Below are positions 19,090 through 27,315 of a stretch of DNA of 64,000 bases, piece after piece. Made by a program: the position numbers and the translations under genes. The stretch is from CAWCDJ01 sp963794265 (GTDB taxonomy: Bacteria > Acidobacteriota > Terriglobia > Bryobacterales > Bryobacteraceae): positions 620,001 to 684,000 of the forward strand of contig CAWCDJ010000005.1 of NCBI GenBank assembly GCA_963794265.1. The letters are read 5' to 3'. Within the stretch, counting starts at the first letter, position 1. Each line of letters opens with the position of its first letter. The notes beneath the pieces were generated by a model, which had not been told where the DNA came from, did no database searches, and saw only the letters and a list, made by a program, of their open reading frames with translations.

Positions 19090-20096
19090 ATCCACCCGAC
19101 CCTTCCCCCGTGCTCGACCTGATCGAAGCCTTTCGCCGCTCGAAAACCATGTTCACGGCCGTTTCGCTGGGAATATTCGACCGCCTCCACGAAGCGCCTT
19201 CAGGCGCCGCGGAACTGGCGGAAGCGCTCGGCGCCCATGCCGGAGCGCTCGAGCGGCTGCTGGATGGCTGCGCGGCGCTCGGCCTGCTCGAGAAATGCGA
19301 GGGCGTCTACCGCAACTCCGCGACGGCCGGGGCCTATCTCCGCTCATCGAGCCCCCACACGCTTTCGGGTTACATCCGCTATTCGGACGAAGCGCTGTAT
19401 CCGATGTGGGGCCAACTCGCAGATGCCGTGCGGGAGTGCTCCCCGCGTTGGAAGCAGACCTTCGGCCTCGACGGCCCCATTTTCAGCGCTTTCTTCCGCA
19501 CGGAGGCGGCCATGCGCAATTTTGTCCGCGGCATGCACGGGCTAGGCATGTTGACCTCGCCCAAGGTGGTGGAGGCTTTCGATTTGAGCCGCTTTCGCCG
19601 CATCGCCGACCTGGGCGGCGCCACCGGGCACCTGGCCATGGCCGCCTGCACGCGGTACCCTGGCCTGAGCGGCGTGGTGTTCGAACTGCCGCGCGCCGCC
19701 GGGCTGGCCCGCGAATACGTGGCCGCCTCTGGCGCGGCCGGCCGGATTGAAATCGTGGAGGGAGATTTCTTCGAAGACGACTTACCGGAGGCCGACCTGT
19801 ACGCGCTTGGCCGCATCCTGCACGATTGGGACGAGCCGACAATCGACCGCCTGCTCGACCGCATCGCCCGCCGCCTTCCCCCGGGCGGCGCGCTGCTGAT
19901 CGCCGAGAAGCTGATGAATGAAGACGGCGTAGGGCCGTTGGGCGCCGCGATGCAGTCGCTCAACATGCTGATCGTGACCGAAGGCCGCGAGCGCAGCCTG
20001 AGCGAATACCGCGCGCTTTTGCGGCGCGCCGGCTTTACGGATATCGAGGGACGGCGGACGGGTGCGTACCTGGACGCCATACTGGCCGTAAAATAG
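19086..20096 (+). CDS. Class I SAM-dependent O-methyltransferase (acetylserotonin O-methyltransferase-like)
   Basis: This 336-residue protein has the two-part layout of plant and bacterial small-molecule O-methyltransferases. An N-terminal winged-helix dimerisation domain (LGIFDRLHEAP...AALGLLEK) is followed by a Rossmann methyltransferase with IADLGGATGHLAMA, EGDFFEDDLP and the catalytic-base region GRILHDWDEP. Substrates in this family are phenolic or quinone-like compounds; none can be assigned here. Its start overlaps the thiL stop by four bases, and a sugar kinase follows at once. Confidence 0.85.
   Translation: MNPPDPSPVLDLIEAFRRSKTMFTAVSLGIFDRLHEAPSGAAELAEALGAHAGALERLLDGCAALGLLEKCEGVYRNSATAGAYLRSSSPHTLSGYIRYSDEALYPMWGQLADAVRECSPRWKQTFGLDGPIFSAFFRTEAAMRNFVRGMHGLGMLTSPKVVEAFDLSRFRRIADLGGATGHLAMAACTRYPGLSGVVFELPRAAGLAREYVAASGAAGRIEIVEGDFFEDDLPEADLYALGRILHDWDEPTIDRLLDRIARRLPPGGALLIAEKLMNEDGVGPLGAAMQSLNMLIVTEGRERSLSEYRALLRRAGFTDIEGRRTGAYLDAILAVK
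20089..20094 (+). promoter_or_regulatory. -10-like box directly before the PfkB kinase start
   Basis: TAAAAT lies 6 nt before the TTG start at 20101, at the very end of the methyltransferase gene. The spacing matches other candidate leaderless starts in the window. AGAAG in between could instead serve as a weak ribosome site, so this is tentative. Confidence 0.25.
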
Positions 20097-20100
20097 AAGC

Positions 20101-21030
20101 TTGATTGTCACCATCACGATCAATCCGGCGATCGACCGGATCATCAGTGTAGACCGCCTTGCCTTCGAAGACCGCGCCTACATCAAATCCAGCCGGGAGT
20201 CGGCCGGCGGCCGGGGCATCAATGCGTCGAGCGTGATCAGCTCTTTCGGCGGACGGACCCTGGCGGTGCTCACCTCGGGCGGCGATTCCGGCAAACGCCT
20301 GGAGACGCATCTCAGCGGGTGCGGCTATTCGATCTCGGTGGTACCGATCCGCAATGAGATTCGCACCAACCTGACCGTCACCGACCGGCACGGTCTCACG
20401 GTGAACCTGAATGAAGCTGGGCCGGCGATTTCGAAGATCGAACTGGGCCGCATCGAGCGCGCGATTCGCACCGCGCTCGACGGGGCCGAATGGCTGATGG
20501 TGTGCGGCAGCCTGCCTCCGGGCGCGCCGCCTGCATTTTACGGCAAGCTGATCGCGCTGGCCCGCTCGAAAAAAGTGAAGACGCTGCTGCATGCGGGCGG
20601 CGAAGAACTGCGCGAGGGAATCGAAGCGCGCCCCACGGTGGTGACACCGAACCAGCCGGAGGCCGAGCGGCTGCTGGGCCGCACCCTGCTAACCCGAACC
20701 CATTACCTCGAAGCCGCCGAACGCATCCGCAGCATGGGACCGGAATCGGTGGTGCTCTCACTGGGAAGCCGGGGCGCGGTGGGGGCTTACGCCGACGGCC
20801 TGATCGAAGCCCTGCCGCCCCGCGTCGACGCGGTTTGCCCGATCGGCTCGGGAGATGCGCTGACGGCGGGCTACGTTTGGTCCATGGGCCACAAATCCAA
20901 TCCCGCGGATGCCTTGCGGTGGGGGGTCTCCGCCGGAACCGCATCGGCCCGCCTGCCGGGTATGAACTTCGCCACTCTAGAACAGACGCAGGAAATCTAC
21001 CGCCAGGTGGAAGTCCGGCGCGTCGACTAG
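20101..21030 (+). CDS. PfkB family hexose kinase (1-phosphofructokinase-like)
   Basis: This 309-residue protein belongs to the ribokinase/PfkB superfamily, on the FruK/LacC branch. It begins IVTITINPAIDR, has the sugar-binding AGGRGINAS pattern, and carries the catalytic motif CPIGSGDALTAGYV. A serine replaces the alanine of the usual GAGD, but the aspartate base is kept. The likely reaction is ATP-dependent phosphorylation of a hexose phosphate such as fructose-1-phosphate or tagatose-6-phosphate; no PTS genes are nearby to decide. It uses a TTG start 4 bases after the methyltransferase gene. Confidence 0.85.
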   Translation: MIVTITINPAIDRIISVDRLAFEDRAYIKSSRESAGGRGINASSVISSFGGRTLAVLTSGGDSGKRLETHLSGCGYSISVVPIRNEIRTNLTVTDRHGLTVNLNEAGPAISKIELGRIERAIRTALDGAEWLMVCGSLPPGAPPAFYGKLIALARSKKVKTLLHAGGEELREGIEARPTVVTPNQPEAERLLGRTLLTRTHYLEAAERIRSMGPESVVLSLGSRGAVGAYADGLIEALPPRVDAVCPIGSGDALTAGYVWSMGHKSNPADALRWGVSAGTASARLPGMNFATLEQTQEIYRQVEVRRVD

Positions 21031-21031
21031 C

Positions 21032-22693
21032 GTGGCCGAAACCAGGCGGCAGCGAGAGCACGGTTTCTTCCGCTCGGCTGCAACCGTATCGGGCGCGGTC
21101 GCTCTGAGCCGGATCACCGGCTTGGTTCGCGAGATGGTCATGGCGCGGCTCTTCGGCGCCGGCGCCGTTTACGACGCGTTCCTGCTGGGCATGCGGATCC
21201 CGAATCTTGCGCGCAACCTGTTCGCCGAAGGCGCGCTCTCTTCGGCTTTCATTCCGATCTTCAGCGAGTACCTGGCCGGCAGGGATAAACGCGAGGCCCG
21301 CGAACTGTCGAACGCGGTGGCCACGGCCCTGCTGCTGGCGGTGGGCGCGCTCTGCATTTTGGGGATCGTGTGGGCTCCTTACCTGGTGCGGCTGATGGCG
21401 CCGGGATACGAGAGAATTCCGGGCAAGTTCGAACTGGCGGTGCTGCTGACCCGAATCATGTTCCCTTTCCTGGTGCTGGTGAGCCTGGCGGCGCAGGCGA
21501 TGGGGGTGCTGAACGCGTGCGACCGATACGGCGTGCCGGCGCTCGCGTCCATGTTCTTCAACATCGGGTCTGTGGCGGTCGGGCTCGCCGCGGGATTTAC
21601 GGTAGGACGCTCGTTCCACCAGGGGCTGATCGTCTCGATGGCCTGCGGCGTTCTGGCAGGCGGCCTGTTTCAACTCTTGTGGCAGGTTCCCAGCCTGTAC
21701 CGGGAGGGCTTCGCGTTCCGGCCGCGGCTCGATCTGCGGCACCCCGGACTGCGCCGCGTCTCGAACCTCATGCTGCCGGCCATCCTGGGGAATGCCGCGG
21801 TCCAGATCAACATCATCGTAAACACCAACCTGGCATCGCGCATCACGGATTCAGCGGGGCACGTAATCAACGGGCCGGTGAGCTGGCTGGGTTATGCGTT
21901 CCGTTTCATGCAGCTTCCGTTGGGGCTGTTCGGCGTGGCCATCGCCTCAGCGACGCTGCCGGCCATCTCGCGGAGCGCGGCGGCCGCGCAAATGGAGAAA
22001 TACCGGGGCGAGCTGGCGCAATCCCTGGGGACTCTTCTGCTGCTGACGATTCCCTCTTCGGTGGGGCTGGCGGTGCTGGGCGAGAGCATGATCGGAATCG
22101 TCTACCAATGGGGGAAGTTCGATGCCTTCGACACGCACCAGACGGCGGTGGCGCTCTCCTGGTACAGCGCCGGCCTGGCCGGATACTCCGTCATCAAAGT
22201 GCTGGCCCCGGCCTTCTACGCGCTGGGCGACGGGCGAACCCCGGCGCTGGTGAGCGTGGCCTCCATCGGGCTCAACCTGGGCCTGGCCGTGGCCCTGGTA
22301 AAGTTCGCCGGCATGGGACACGCGGGCCTGGCTCTTTCCACTTCGGTGGTAGCCCTGGCGGGCGGCGCGGCGCTATTCTGGCTGCTGAAAGTCCGCGTCC
22401 GGGGGCTTCACGGACAAAGGCTGGCGGCCAGCGCCTGGAAGATCGCGGCCGCATCGGCGGTGATGGGCGCTGCCTGCTGGGCCGTCAGCCGGGGTGTCCA
22501 CCAGGCATTGGGAGCGGGAAAGCTCTCTCAGTTTGCGGATGTATCCCTCGCGGTGCCCGCCGGAGTAGCGGTTTTCTACGCCGCGGCCTCGGCGCTCGGG
22601 GTTCCCGAACTGGAGGCGGTACGTACCGCATGCTACACTGCGATTAGGAATGCTTTCCGACCTGAAACTGGTGATCCGGTTACAAGAGATTGA
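21032..22693 (+). CDS. murJ: Lipid II flippase MurJ
   Basis: This 553-residue polytopic membrane protein of the MviN/MurJ family moves lipid-linked peptidoglycan precursor across the inner membrane. About 14 hydrophobic spans are visible. The N-terminus has the family pattern SRITGLVREMVMARLFGAG followed by DAFLLGMRIPNLARNLFAEGALSSAFIP, with the arginines needed for transport. It starts at a GTG one base after the sugar kinase stop. Its last 44 bases overlap the following zinc-ribbon gene, so the two are co-transcribed. Confidence 0.94.
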   Translation: MAETRRQREHGFFRSAATVSGAVALSRITGLVREMVMARLFGAGAVYDAFLLGMRIPNLARNLFAEGALSSAFIPIFSEYLAGRDKREARELSNAVATALLLAVGALCILGIVWAPYLVRLMAPGYERIPGKFELAVLLTRIMFPFLVLVSLAAQAMGVLNACDRYGVPALASMFFNIGSVAVGLAAGFTVGRSFHQGLIVSMACGVLAGGLFQLLWQVPSLYREGFAFRPRLDLRHPGLRRVSNLMLPAILGNAAVQINIIVNTNLASRITDSAGHVINGPVSWLGYAFRFMQLPLGLFGVAIASATLPAISRSAAAAQMEKYRGELAQSLGTLLLLTIPSSVGLAVLGESMIGIVYQWGKFDAFDTHQTAVALSWYSAGLAGYSVIKVLAPAFYALGDGRTPALVSVASIGLNLGLAVALVKFAGMGHAGLALSTSVVALAGGAALFWLLKVRVRGLHGQRLAASAWKIAAASAVMGAACWAVSRGVHQALGAGKLSQFADVSLAVPAGVAVFYAAASALGVPELEAVRTACYTAIRNAFRPETGDPVTRD

Positions 22694-23405
22694 CCTGCGC
22701 CTTCGGGACCTCACCCGAGAAATCTCCTCCCTGCCGGTCCATATCCTGGAAATCGAGAAAAAGTTAGGGGCGCACGAGCGGAAACTCGACGCCGACCGTG
22801 CCGCGCTTGCGGCCAACTTGAAGGACCGCAAGAAGTGCGAAGGCGATATTCAACTTCAGGAGCAGAAGATCTCGAAGCTGAAGGGTCAGATGCTGGAGGC
22901 CAAAACCAACGACCAGTATCGCGCTTTTCAGAATGAGATTGATTTCTGTCAGAAGGAAATCCACACCGCGGAAGACCGCATCCTGGAACTGATGGCGGAA
23001 TCCGAGCCGCTCGATAAAAATGTCAGAGCCGCGGAAGCCTCGCTCAAGTCCGAGAAGACGCAGGTTGAAGGCGAAAAGCAGCAGGCCCGTGAACGCACCG
23101 GCGTCGACCAGAAGTCCGCGGCAGAACTGAATGCCGAGAGGGCAGAACTTGTGAAAGGGATCACGCCCCACACTTACCAGCGCTACGAACGCGTGCGCAA
23201 AGGGCGGCGCGGGGTCGCGGTAGCCGAAGCCGTGGAAGGCCGCTGCAGCGCCTGCAATATGGCGATGCGGCTGCAATTCTTCCAGGATTTGAAGAAGGGC
23301 GAAGAGATCATGGCCTGCGAGAGCTGCCAGCGCATTCTCTATTACAACCCGCCCGCTTCCATCGAAGATCTGACGGGAGAACCGGCCCCCGCCGTCCAGG
23401 AATAA
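22650..23405 (+). CDS. Coiled-coil zinc-ribbon protein (DUF164 type)
   Basis: This 251-residue protein is a long charged coiled-coil hairpin (about residues 5-170) followed by a C4 zinc ribbon with CSACNM and CESCQR. It matches the C4-type zinc-ribbon family (DUF164; CT398-like in Chlamydia). Members are thought to act as adaptors in nucleic acid or membrane-associated complexes, but their role is not settled. The start lies inside the end of murJ. The gene is convergent with the outer-membrane barrel gene. Confidence 0.85.
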   Translation: MLSDLKLVIRLQEIDLRLRDLTREISSLPVHILEIEKKLGAHERKLDADRAALAANLKDRKKCEGDIQLQEQKISKLKGQMLEAKTNDQYRAFQNEIDFCQKEIHTAEDRILELMAESEPLDKNVRAAEASLKSEKTQVEGEKQQARERTGVDQKSAAELNAERAELVKGITPHTYQRYERVRKGRRGVAVAEAVEGRCSACNMAMRLQFFQDLKKGEEIMACESCQRILYYNPPASIEDLTGEPAPAVQE

Positions 23406-23409
23406 GCAG

Positions 23410-23432
23410 GGCAGGCCTGTAGGCCTACCCTA
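23410..23432. repeat. 23-nt palindromic intergenic repeat, copy 2
   Basis: This copy lies between the convergent stops of the zinc-ribbon and outer-membrane barrel genes. GGG-x-AGGCC and GGCCT-x-CCC arms form a hairpin around a 4-nt loop, with one mismatch. It differs from copy 3 at only two central positions. It may act as a bidirectional stop despite lacking a T-run. Confidence 0.65.
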
Positions 23433-23447
23433 ACTTTCGAAGCCCTC

Positions 23448-24077
23448 TTACGGGCGGTCCCCAAAGCTGTAGCCTACCCACACTGTCGCGCCCGGCACCA
23501 GGTTCGAGCCAAATTGATAGAAATTCCGCACGTAATGGATGTCAAACTGTGGCCGGATGAAGACATGATCCGTTACGTACAGTTGCACGCCCACTCCGCC
23601 GTGCACCTGGAAGTGGTTGGAACTTTCCAGATATTGATTCTGGTTCGAGCACCCCGCGAACTGGTCGCAATACTGGGAGTTGTAATAGAACTTCATGTTG
23701 GCCCCGCCGATGCCGCCCTGCAACTGCAGCGACGCACGTTTGGTCGTAACCGGCTGATAGATCGCGTTGGCGTCCCAGAAGGTCGTGCGCGCCTGCAAAC
23801 CGGCGTAATCCGGCTTGTTGGGTTGCAGGTTGGCTTCGAAACCGACGCCTAACTTCTGCCAGAGCATCAGGTTTCCGCCGAATCCGAGAAAGAAGCCACC
23901 CAGCGACGGGGTCGGGTAGAGCGTACCGTCACCAAAGGTATCCACGGATGTTCCGGTCGATTTGGCGTGATAGGTTCCAAATCCCATGTTTACGTCGAAC
24001 CCACTTTGTGCGTGGGCAAACTGGATGCAAAAAAGCGGCAGGGCAACCAGTGGAAGGTAGCGGCTGATGCGTTTCAC
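23448..24077 (-). CDS. Outer-membrane beta-barrel protein
   Basis: This 209-residue protein has a Sec signal peptide (PLVALPLFCIQFAHAQS). Alternating aromatic and glycine beta-strands follow, and it ends in a short strand finishing VWVGYSFGDRP. The pattern is that of small OmpW/OmpA-like eight-stranded barrels. It starts at a GTG with GAGGAG 9 bases upstream. A 159-base AT-rich gap separates it from mutM upstream and probably contains its promoter, though I cannot pick one convincingly. The function is unknown. Confidence 0.75.
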   Translation of the reverse strand: MKRISRYLPLVALPLFCIQFAHAQSGFDVNMGFGTYHAKSTGTSVDTFGDGTLYPTPSLGGFFLGFGGNLMLWQKLGVGFEANLQPNKPDYAGLQARTTFWDANAIYQPVTTKRASLQLQGGIGGANMKFYYNSQYCDQFAGCSNQNQYLESSNHFQVHGGVGVQLYVTDHVFIRPQFDIHYVRNFYQFGSNLVPGATVWVGYSFGDRP

Positions 24078-24236
24078 GTCAGAAATCTCCTCGTTCTCGC
24101 AAAGTCATTACGAAAGCAATTTATTAATAATCTAATCGTTGAACATCTCTGCGCTTGTCCGTTCTGGCGCAACCAAAGGGGCCTTTGTACCTCTAACGAC
24201 GTTACTTGATTCGGTTGGGTTTCAGCACTATCGAGT

Positions 24237-25031
24237 CTACCGTTTTTGGCAGGCCGGGCAGTAATGCGACGAACGTTGGGCAACCAGGATCCGCCGGATG
24301 GCCTTCCCGCAATTCAGGCAGGGTTGGCCTTCGCGCTGGTAGACCCGGTGCTGAACCTGAAAGAAGCCCTTGCGGCCCTGGGCATCGACGTAGTCCGAAA
24401 TGGAGGAACCGCCGGCGGCGATGGCCTCACGGAGCACCGCCCCGATGGCATCGTAGAGCTTCCGCGGGCGGTCGCCTCGCAGGCGGTACGCCAACGCGGT
24501 GGGATGGATGCCGGCACGGAAGAGGGCCTCGTCGGCGTAGATATTCCCGATGCCGCGGAGGAAATCCTGGTTGAGCAGCAGGGCCTTGATCCTGGTCTTT
24601 CGGCGTTTCAGGGCAAGCGCGAAATCGGGGAAGCTGATTTCGAGCGGCTCCGGGCCCAGCCGGGCAATGCGCTCCGGAAAACCCTCGCTGAACTGGAACC
24701 GTCCGAACTGCCGGCTGTCGTCGTAGAGGAGCACGCCGCTGTCGAGCGTCAGGATGGCGTGGGTGTGTTTGCCGGGCTGGCCGCCGAGCAGGAGGCGCCC
24801 CGTCATTCCCAGGTGCACGATCAGGTAGCCGCCGCCTTCGATCGCGATCAGGATGAACTTGCCGTAGCGCTGGATGCGTTGGATGCGGCGACCCTCGAGG
24901 CGGGCCGCCATCGCGTCGGGATCGCCGCCACGCAGCACGCGCAGGCAGCGGAATTCGGCGCCGACGATCCGCCGCCCCACCAGCGGCGCGATCGACCGCG
25001 CTACGGTCTCGACTTCCGGCAGTTCGGGCAT
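24237..25031 (-). CDS. mutM: Formamidopyrimidine-DNA glycosylase
   Basis: This 264-residue DNA repair enzyme removes 8-oxoguanine and other oxidised purines and nicks the abasic site. The N-terminal PELPEVE supplies the catalytic proline and glutamate. LGMTGRLL, the helix-two-turn-helix region (LLNQDFLRGIGNIYADEALF) and the C-terminal zinc finger (CLNCGKAI...CPACQKR) are all intact. It begins one base after the stop of the Rieske gene, so the two share a transcript. Confidence 0.96.
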   Translation of the reverse strand: MPELPEVETVARSIAPLVGRRIVGAEFRCLRVLRGGDPDAMAARLEGRRIQRIQRYGKFILIAIEGGGYLIVHLGMTGRLLLGGQPGKHTHAILTLDSGVLLYDDSRQFGRFQFSEGFPERIARLGPEPLEISFPDFALALKRRKTRIKALLLNQDFLRGIGNIYADEALFRAGIHPTALAYRLRGDRPRKLYDAIGAVLREAIAAGGSSISDYVDAQGRKGFFQVQHRVYQREGQPCLNCGKAIRRILVAQRSSHYCPACQKR

Positions 25032-25032
25032 G

Positions 25033-25338
25033 TCAGGGAACCTGGAGCAGGATGTCGTCGCCTTCCACTTTCACCTCGAAAGTGGGCACGCGCTGCGCCG
25101 GGTCATAATCGTATTCGCCGGTGGCGCAATCGAACTCCCAGAGATGATACGGGCAAACCACGCGCCCCTCGTGGATCTGGCCCTGTCCCAGCGGTCCTCC
25201 GCGATGCAGGCACACACCGCTCAAGGCGCGCACCGTTCCGCCTACGTTGCAGATGGCGTACGGCTGCCCGTCGACGAGCACCTCGGTGACCGAATCCGGC
25301 GGCAAAGCGGAAAGCCGGGCGACCTTGAGTAGCGGCAT
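25033..25338 (-). CDS. Rieske [2Fe-2S] ferredoxin-like protein
   Basis: This 101-residue soluble protein is a single Rieske domain with the cluster-binding boxes CLHRGG and CPYHLWEFD (Cys-x-His and Cys-x-x-His). Stand-alone domains of this size act as ferredoxins for ring-hydroxylating oxygenases or resemble the NirD subunit. No oxygenase or nitrite reductase gene is adjacent. It is coupled to mutM with a one-base gap, which hints at, but does not prove, a link with oxidative damage. Confidence 0.88.
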   Translation of the reverse strand: MPLLKVARLSALPPDSVTEVLVDGQPYAICNVGGTVRALSGVCLHRGGPLGQGQIHEGRVVCPYHLWEFDCATGEYDYDPAQRVPTFEVKVEGDDILLQVP

Positions 25339-25433
25339 ACTCCCAGTTTCGCATCACAGGGCAGCGCGCATTAAACACCCTTAAGAACGAAACCGCGCAG
25401 CCACGGTGACGCGTCGGGAATTCAGAGGGATCG

Positions 25434-25766
25434 ATGGATAATCGCAAAGCATACCTGGCGGCAGCCGCCGCGCTGCTGTTTTCGGCCTGCGGCCCGGTGA
25501 AGATCGGCCGCATCAACGCCGACCCGTCGCGGTACCGCAACCAGACGGTGCGGGTGAGCGGCACGGTGGTGAACTCGGTCGGGCTGATGGGAACGGGCGG
25601 ATACCAGGTGGAGGATGGCACGGGAAGCATCTACGTCATCTCCCGCAAAGGCGTGCCGTCGCGCGGCTCGCGGGTTACGGTCACGGGCAAGGTGTTCCCG
25701 GGCGCGGAGGTGCTCGGGCAATCGGTCGGCACCGCCATCCGCGAGCAGAGCCACTCGGTGAAGTAA
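25434..25766 (+). CDS. Small lipoprotein with OB-fold-like domain
   Basis: This 110-residue protein has a lipoprotein signal with cysteine after LLFSA. A compact beta domain follows (DPSRYRNQTVRVSGTVVNS...GTGSIYVISRKGVP...VTVTGKVFPG) that resembles tRNA-anti/OB-fold lipoproteins seen in many bacteria. It is probably attached to a membrane on the periplasmic side. An AGAGGG ribosome site precedes the ATG. The function is unknown; the gene lies alone between Rieske (divergent) and guaB (convergent). Confidence 0.72.
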   Translation: MDNRKAYLAAAAALLFSACGPVKIGRINADPSRYRNQTVRVSGTVVNSVGLMGTGGYQVEDGTGSIYVISRKGVPSRGSRVTVTGKVFPGAEVLGQSVGTAIREQSHSVK

Positions 25767-25792
25767 AGCAGCGCGCCCCGTAGGCGCCCCGC

Positions 25793-27268
25793 CTATTCCA
25801 CCCGGTAGTTCGGCGCTTCCTTGGTGATGATGACGTCGTGCACGTGGCTTTCGCGCAGCCCGGCGGGGGAGATGCGGAGGAAGCGCGATTTCCGCTGCAG
25901 CTCGCCGATATTGTGAGCCCCGCAGTAGCCCATTCCCGAACGGAGGCCGCCGACCAGTTGGTACACCAGGTCGGATAGCGGCCCTTTCGCCGCGACGCGT
26001 CCTTCGATGCCTTCCGGGACGAGCTTGGAGTTGGGATCCTGCGCGTAGCGGTCCGAGCTGCCTTGCGCCATGGCGCCCATCGACCCCATGCCGCGGTACG
26101 TCTTGAACGTGCGGCCCTGGTACAGGATGGTTTCGCCGGGGCTCTCGTCGGTGCCGGCCAGCAGGCTCCCGATCATCACGGTATCCGCGCCCGCCGCGAT
26201 CGCCTTGGTAATGTCGCCCGAGAACTTGATGCCGCCATCCGCGATGAGCGGCACGCCCGCCTCGCGCGTGGCCCGGGCGCATTCGGAAATGGCCGTGATC
26301 TGCGGGACGCCGGCGCCCGAAACCACGCGCGTGGTGCAGATCGAGCCGGGCCCGATCCCCACCTTGATGCCGTCCACGCCCAGCGAAATCAGCTCGCGAG
26401 CGCCCTCGTAGGTGGCCACGTTGCCGGTGATGAGCTGCACTTCCGGCATCTTGGCCTTGATGGCCTTCACCGCGTTCATTACGCGGCTGGTGTGGCCGTG
26501 GGCCGTGTCGATGGCCAGCACATCCACTTTCCGGGCCACCAGTTCCTGCGCGCGCTCCAGGTAGTCGCCGGTCGCGCCGATGGCCGCGCCCACCCGCAGC
26601 CGCCCCTGGCTATCCTTGGCGGAGTTCGGATACTTCAGCTTCTTCTGGATGTCCTTGACCGTGATCAGGCCCTTCAACGTGAAGTGCTCGTCCACCACCA
26701 GCAACTTTTCCACGCGGTGCTTGTGCAGAATGGCTTCGGCCTGTTCGAGCGTCGTGCCGACCGCAACGGTAACCAGGTTCTCCTTCGTCATCACCTCGGA
26801 AATCGGCAGGTCGAAGCGGTTTTCAAACCGCAGGTCTCGATTGGTGAGAATTCCGACCAGCCGGCCGTCTCCGGTGGTGACCGGAACGCCCGAGATGCGG
26901 TAGCGGCTCATCAGCGCCTGCGCGGCGGCGATGGTCTGGTCGGGACCGATGGTGATCGGATCCACGATCATGCCGCTTTCACTGCGCTTCACGCGGTCCA
27001 CTTCTTCGGCCTGGCGTGCGATCGGCATGTTGCGATGAACGATCCCGATGCCGCCCTGTTGGGCCAGTGCGATCGCCAGGTGCGATTCCGTCACGGTGTC
27101 CATGGCCGACGAGACAATCGGAATATTCAAACCGATCTGGCGCGTCAGGCAGGTTCTGGTATCGACCCCGGCGGGAAGGACATCGCTGGAAGCCGGTTCG
27201 AGCAATACGTCGTCGAAGGTCAGGCCCTCGGTGAGTACGTCGTGAATCATGGTGATTCTCTTCATCAT
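25793..27268 (-). CDS. guaB: Inosine-5'-monophosphate dehydrogenase
   Basis: This enzyme of about 491 residues oxidises IMP to XMP with NAD, the committed step of guanine nucleotide synthesis. The TIM barrel carries LTFDDVLLEP, IVSSAMDTVTE and the active-site loop GPGSICTTR. The flap contains YRGMGSMGAM, and two CBS domains sit between about residues 95 and 205. I chose the ATG at 27268 because GGGGAG lies 8 bases upstream; starts at 27265 and 27250 are also possible. The gene is divergent from the secreted esterase. Confidence 0.96.
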   Translation of the reverse strand: MMKRITMIHDVLTEGLTFDDVLLEPASSDVLPAGVDTRTCLTRQIGLNIPIVSSAMDTVTESHLAIALAQQGGIGIVHRNMPIARQAEEVDRVKRSESGMIVDPITIGPDQTIAAAQALMSRYRISGVPVTTGDGRLVGILTNRDLRFENRFDLPISEVMTKENLVTVAVGTTLEQAEAILHKHRVEKLLVVDEHFTLKGLITVKDIQKKLKYPNSAKDSQGRLRVGAAIGATGDYLERAQELVARKVDVLAIDTAHGHTSRVMNAVKAIKAKMPEVQLITGNVATYEGARELISLGVDGIKVGIGPGSICTTRVVSGAGVPQITAISECARATREAGVPLIADGGIKFSGDITKAIAAGADTVMIGSLLAGTDESPGETILYQGRTFKTYRGMGSMGAMAQGSSDRYAQDPNSKLVPEGIEGRVAAKGPLSDLVYQLVGGLRSGMGYCGAHNIGELQRKSRFLRISPAGLRESHVHDVIITKEAPNYRVE

Positions 27269-27302
27269 AGCGTAGGCTCCCCGCCGGGCGCCCGCGGTAC
27301 AG

Positions 27303-27308
27303 TACAAT
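27303..27308 (+). promoter_or_regulatory. -10-like box 7 nt before the secreted esterase start
   Basis: TACAAT is followed by seven bases and the ATG at 27316, with no Shine-Dalgarno sequence between them. This fits a leaderless or nearly leaderless transcript divergent from guaB. Confidence 0.4.
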
Positions 27309-27315
27309 CTGCCCC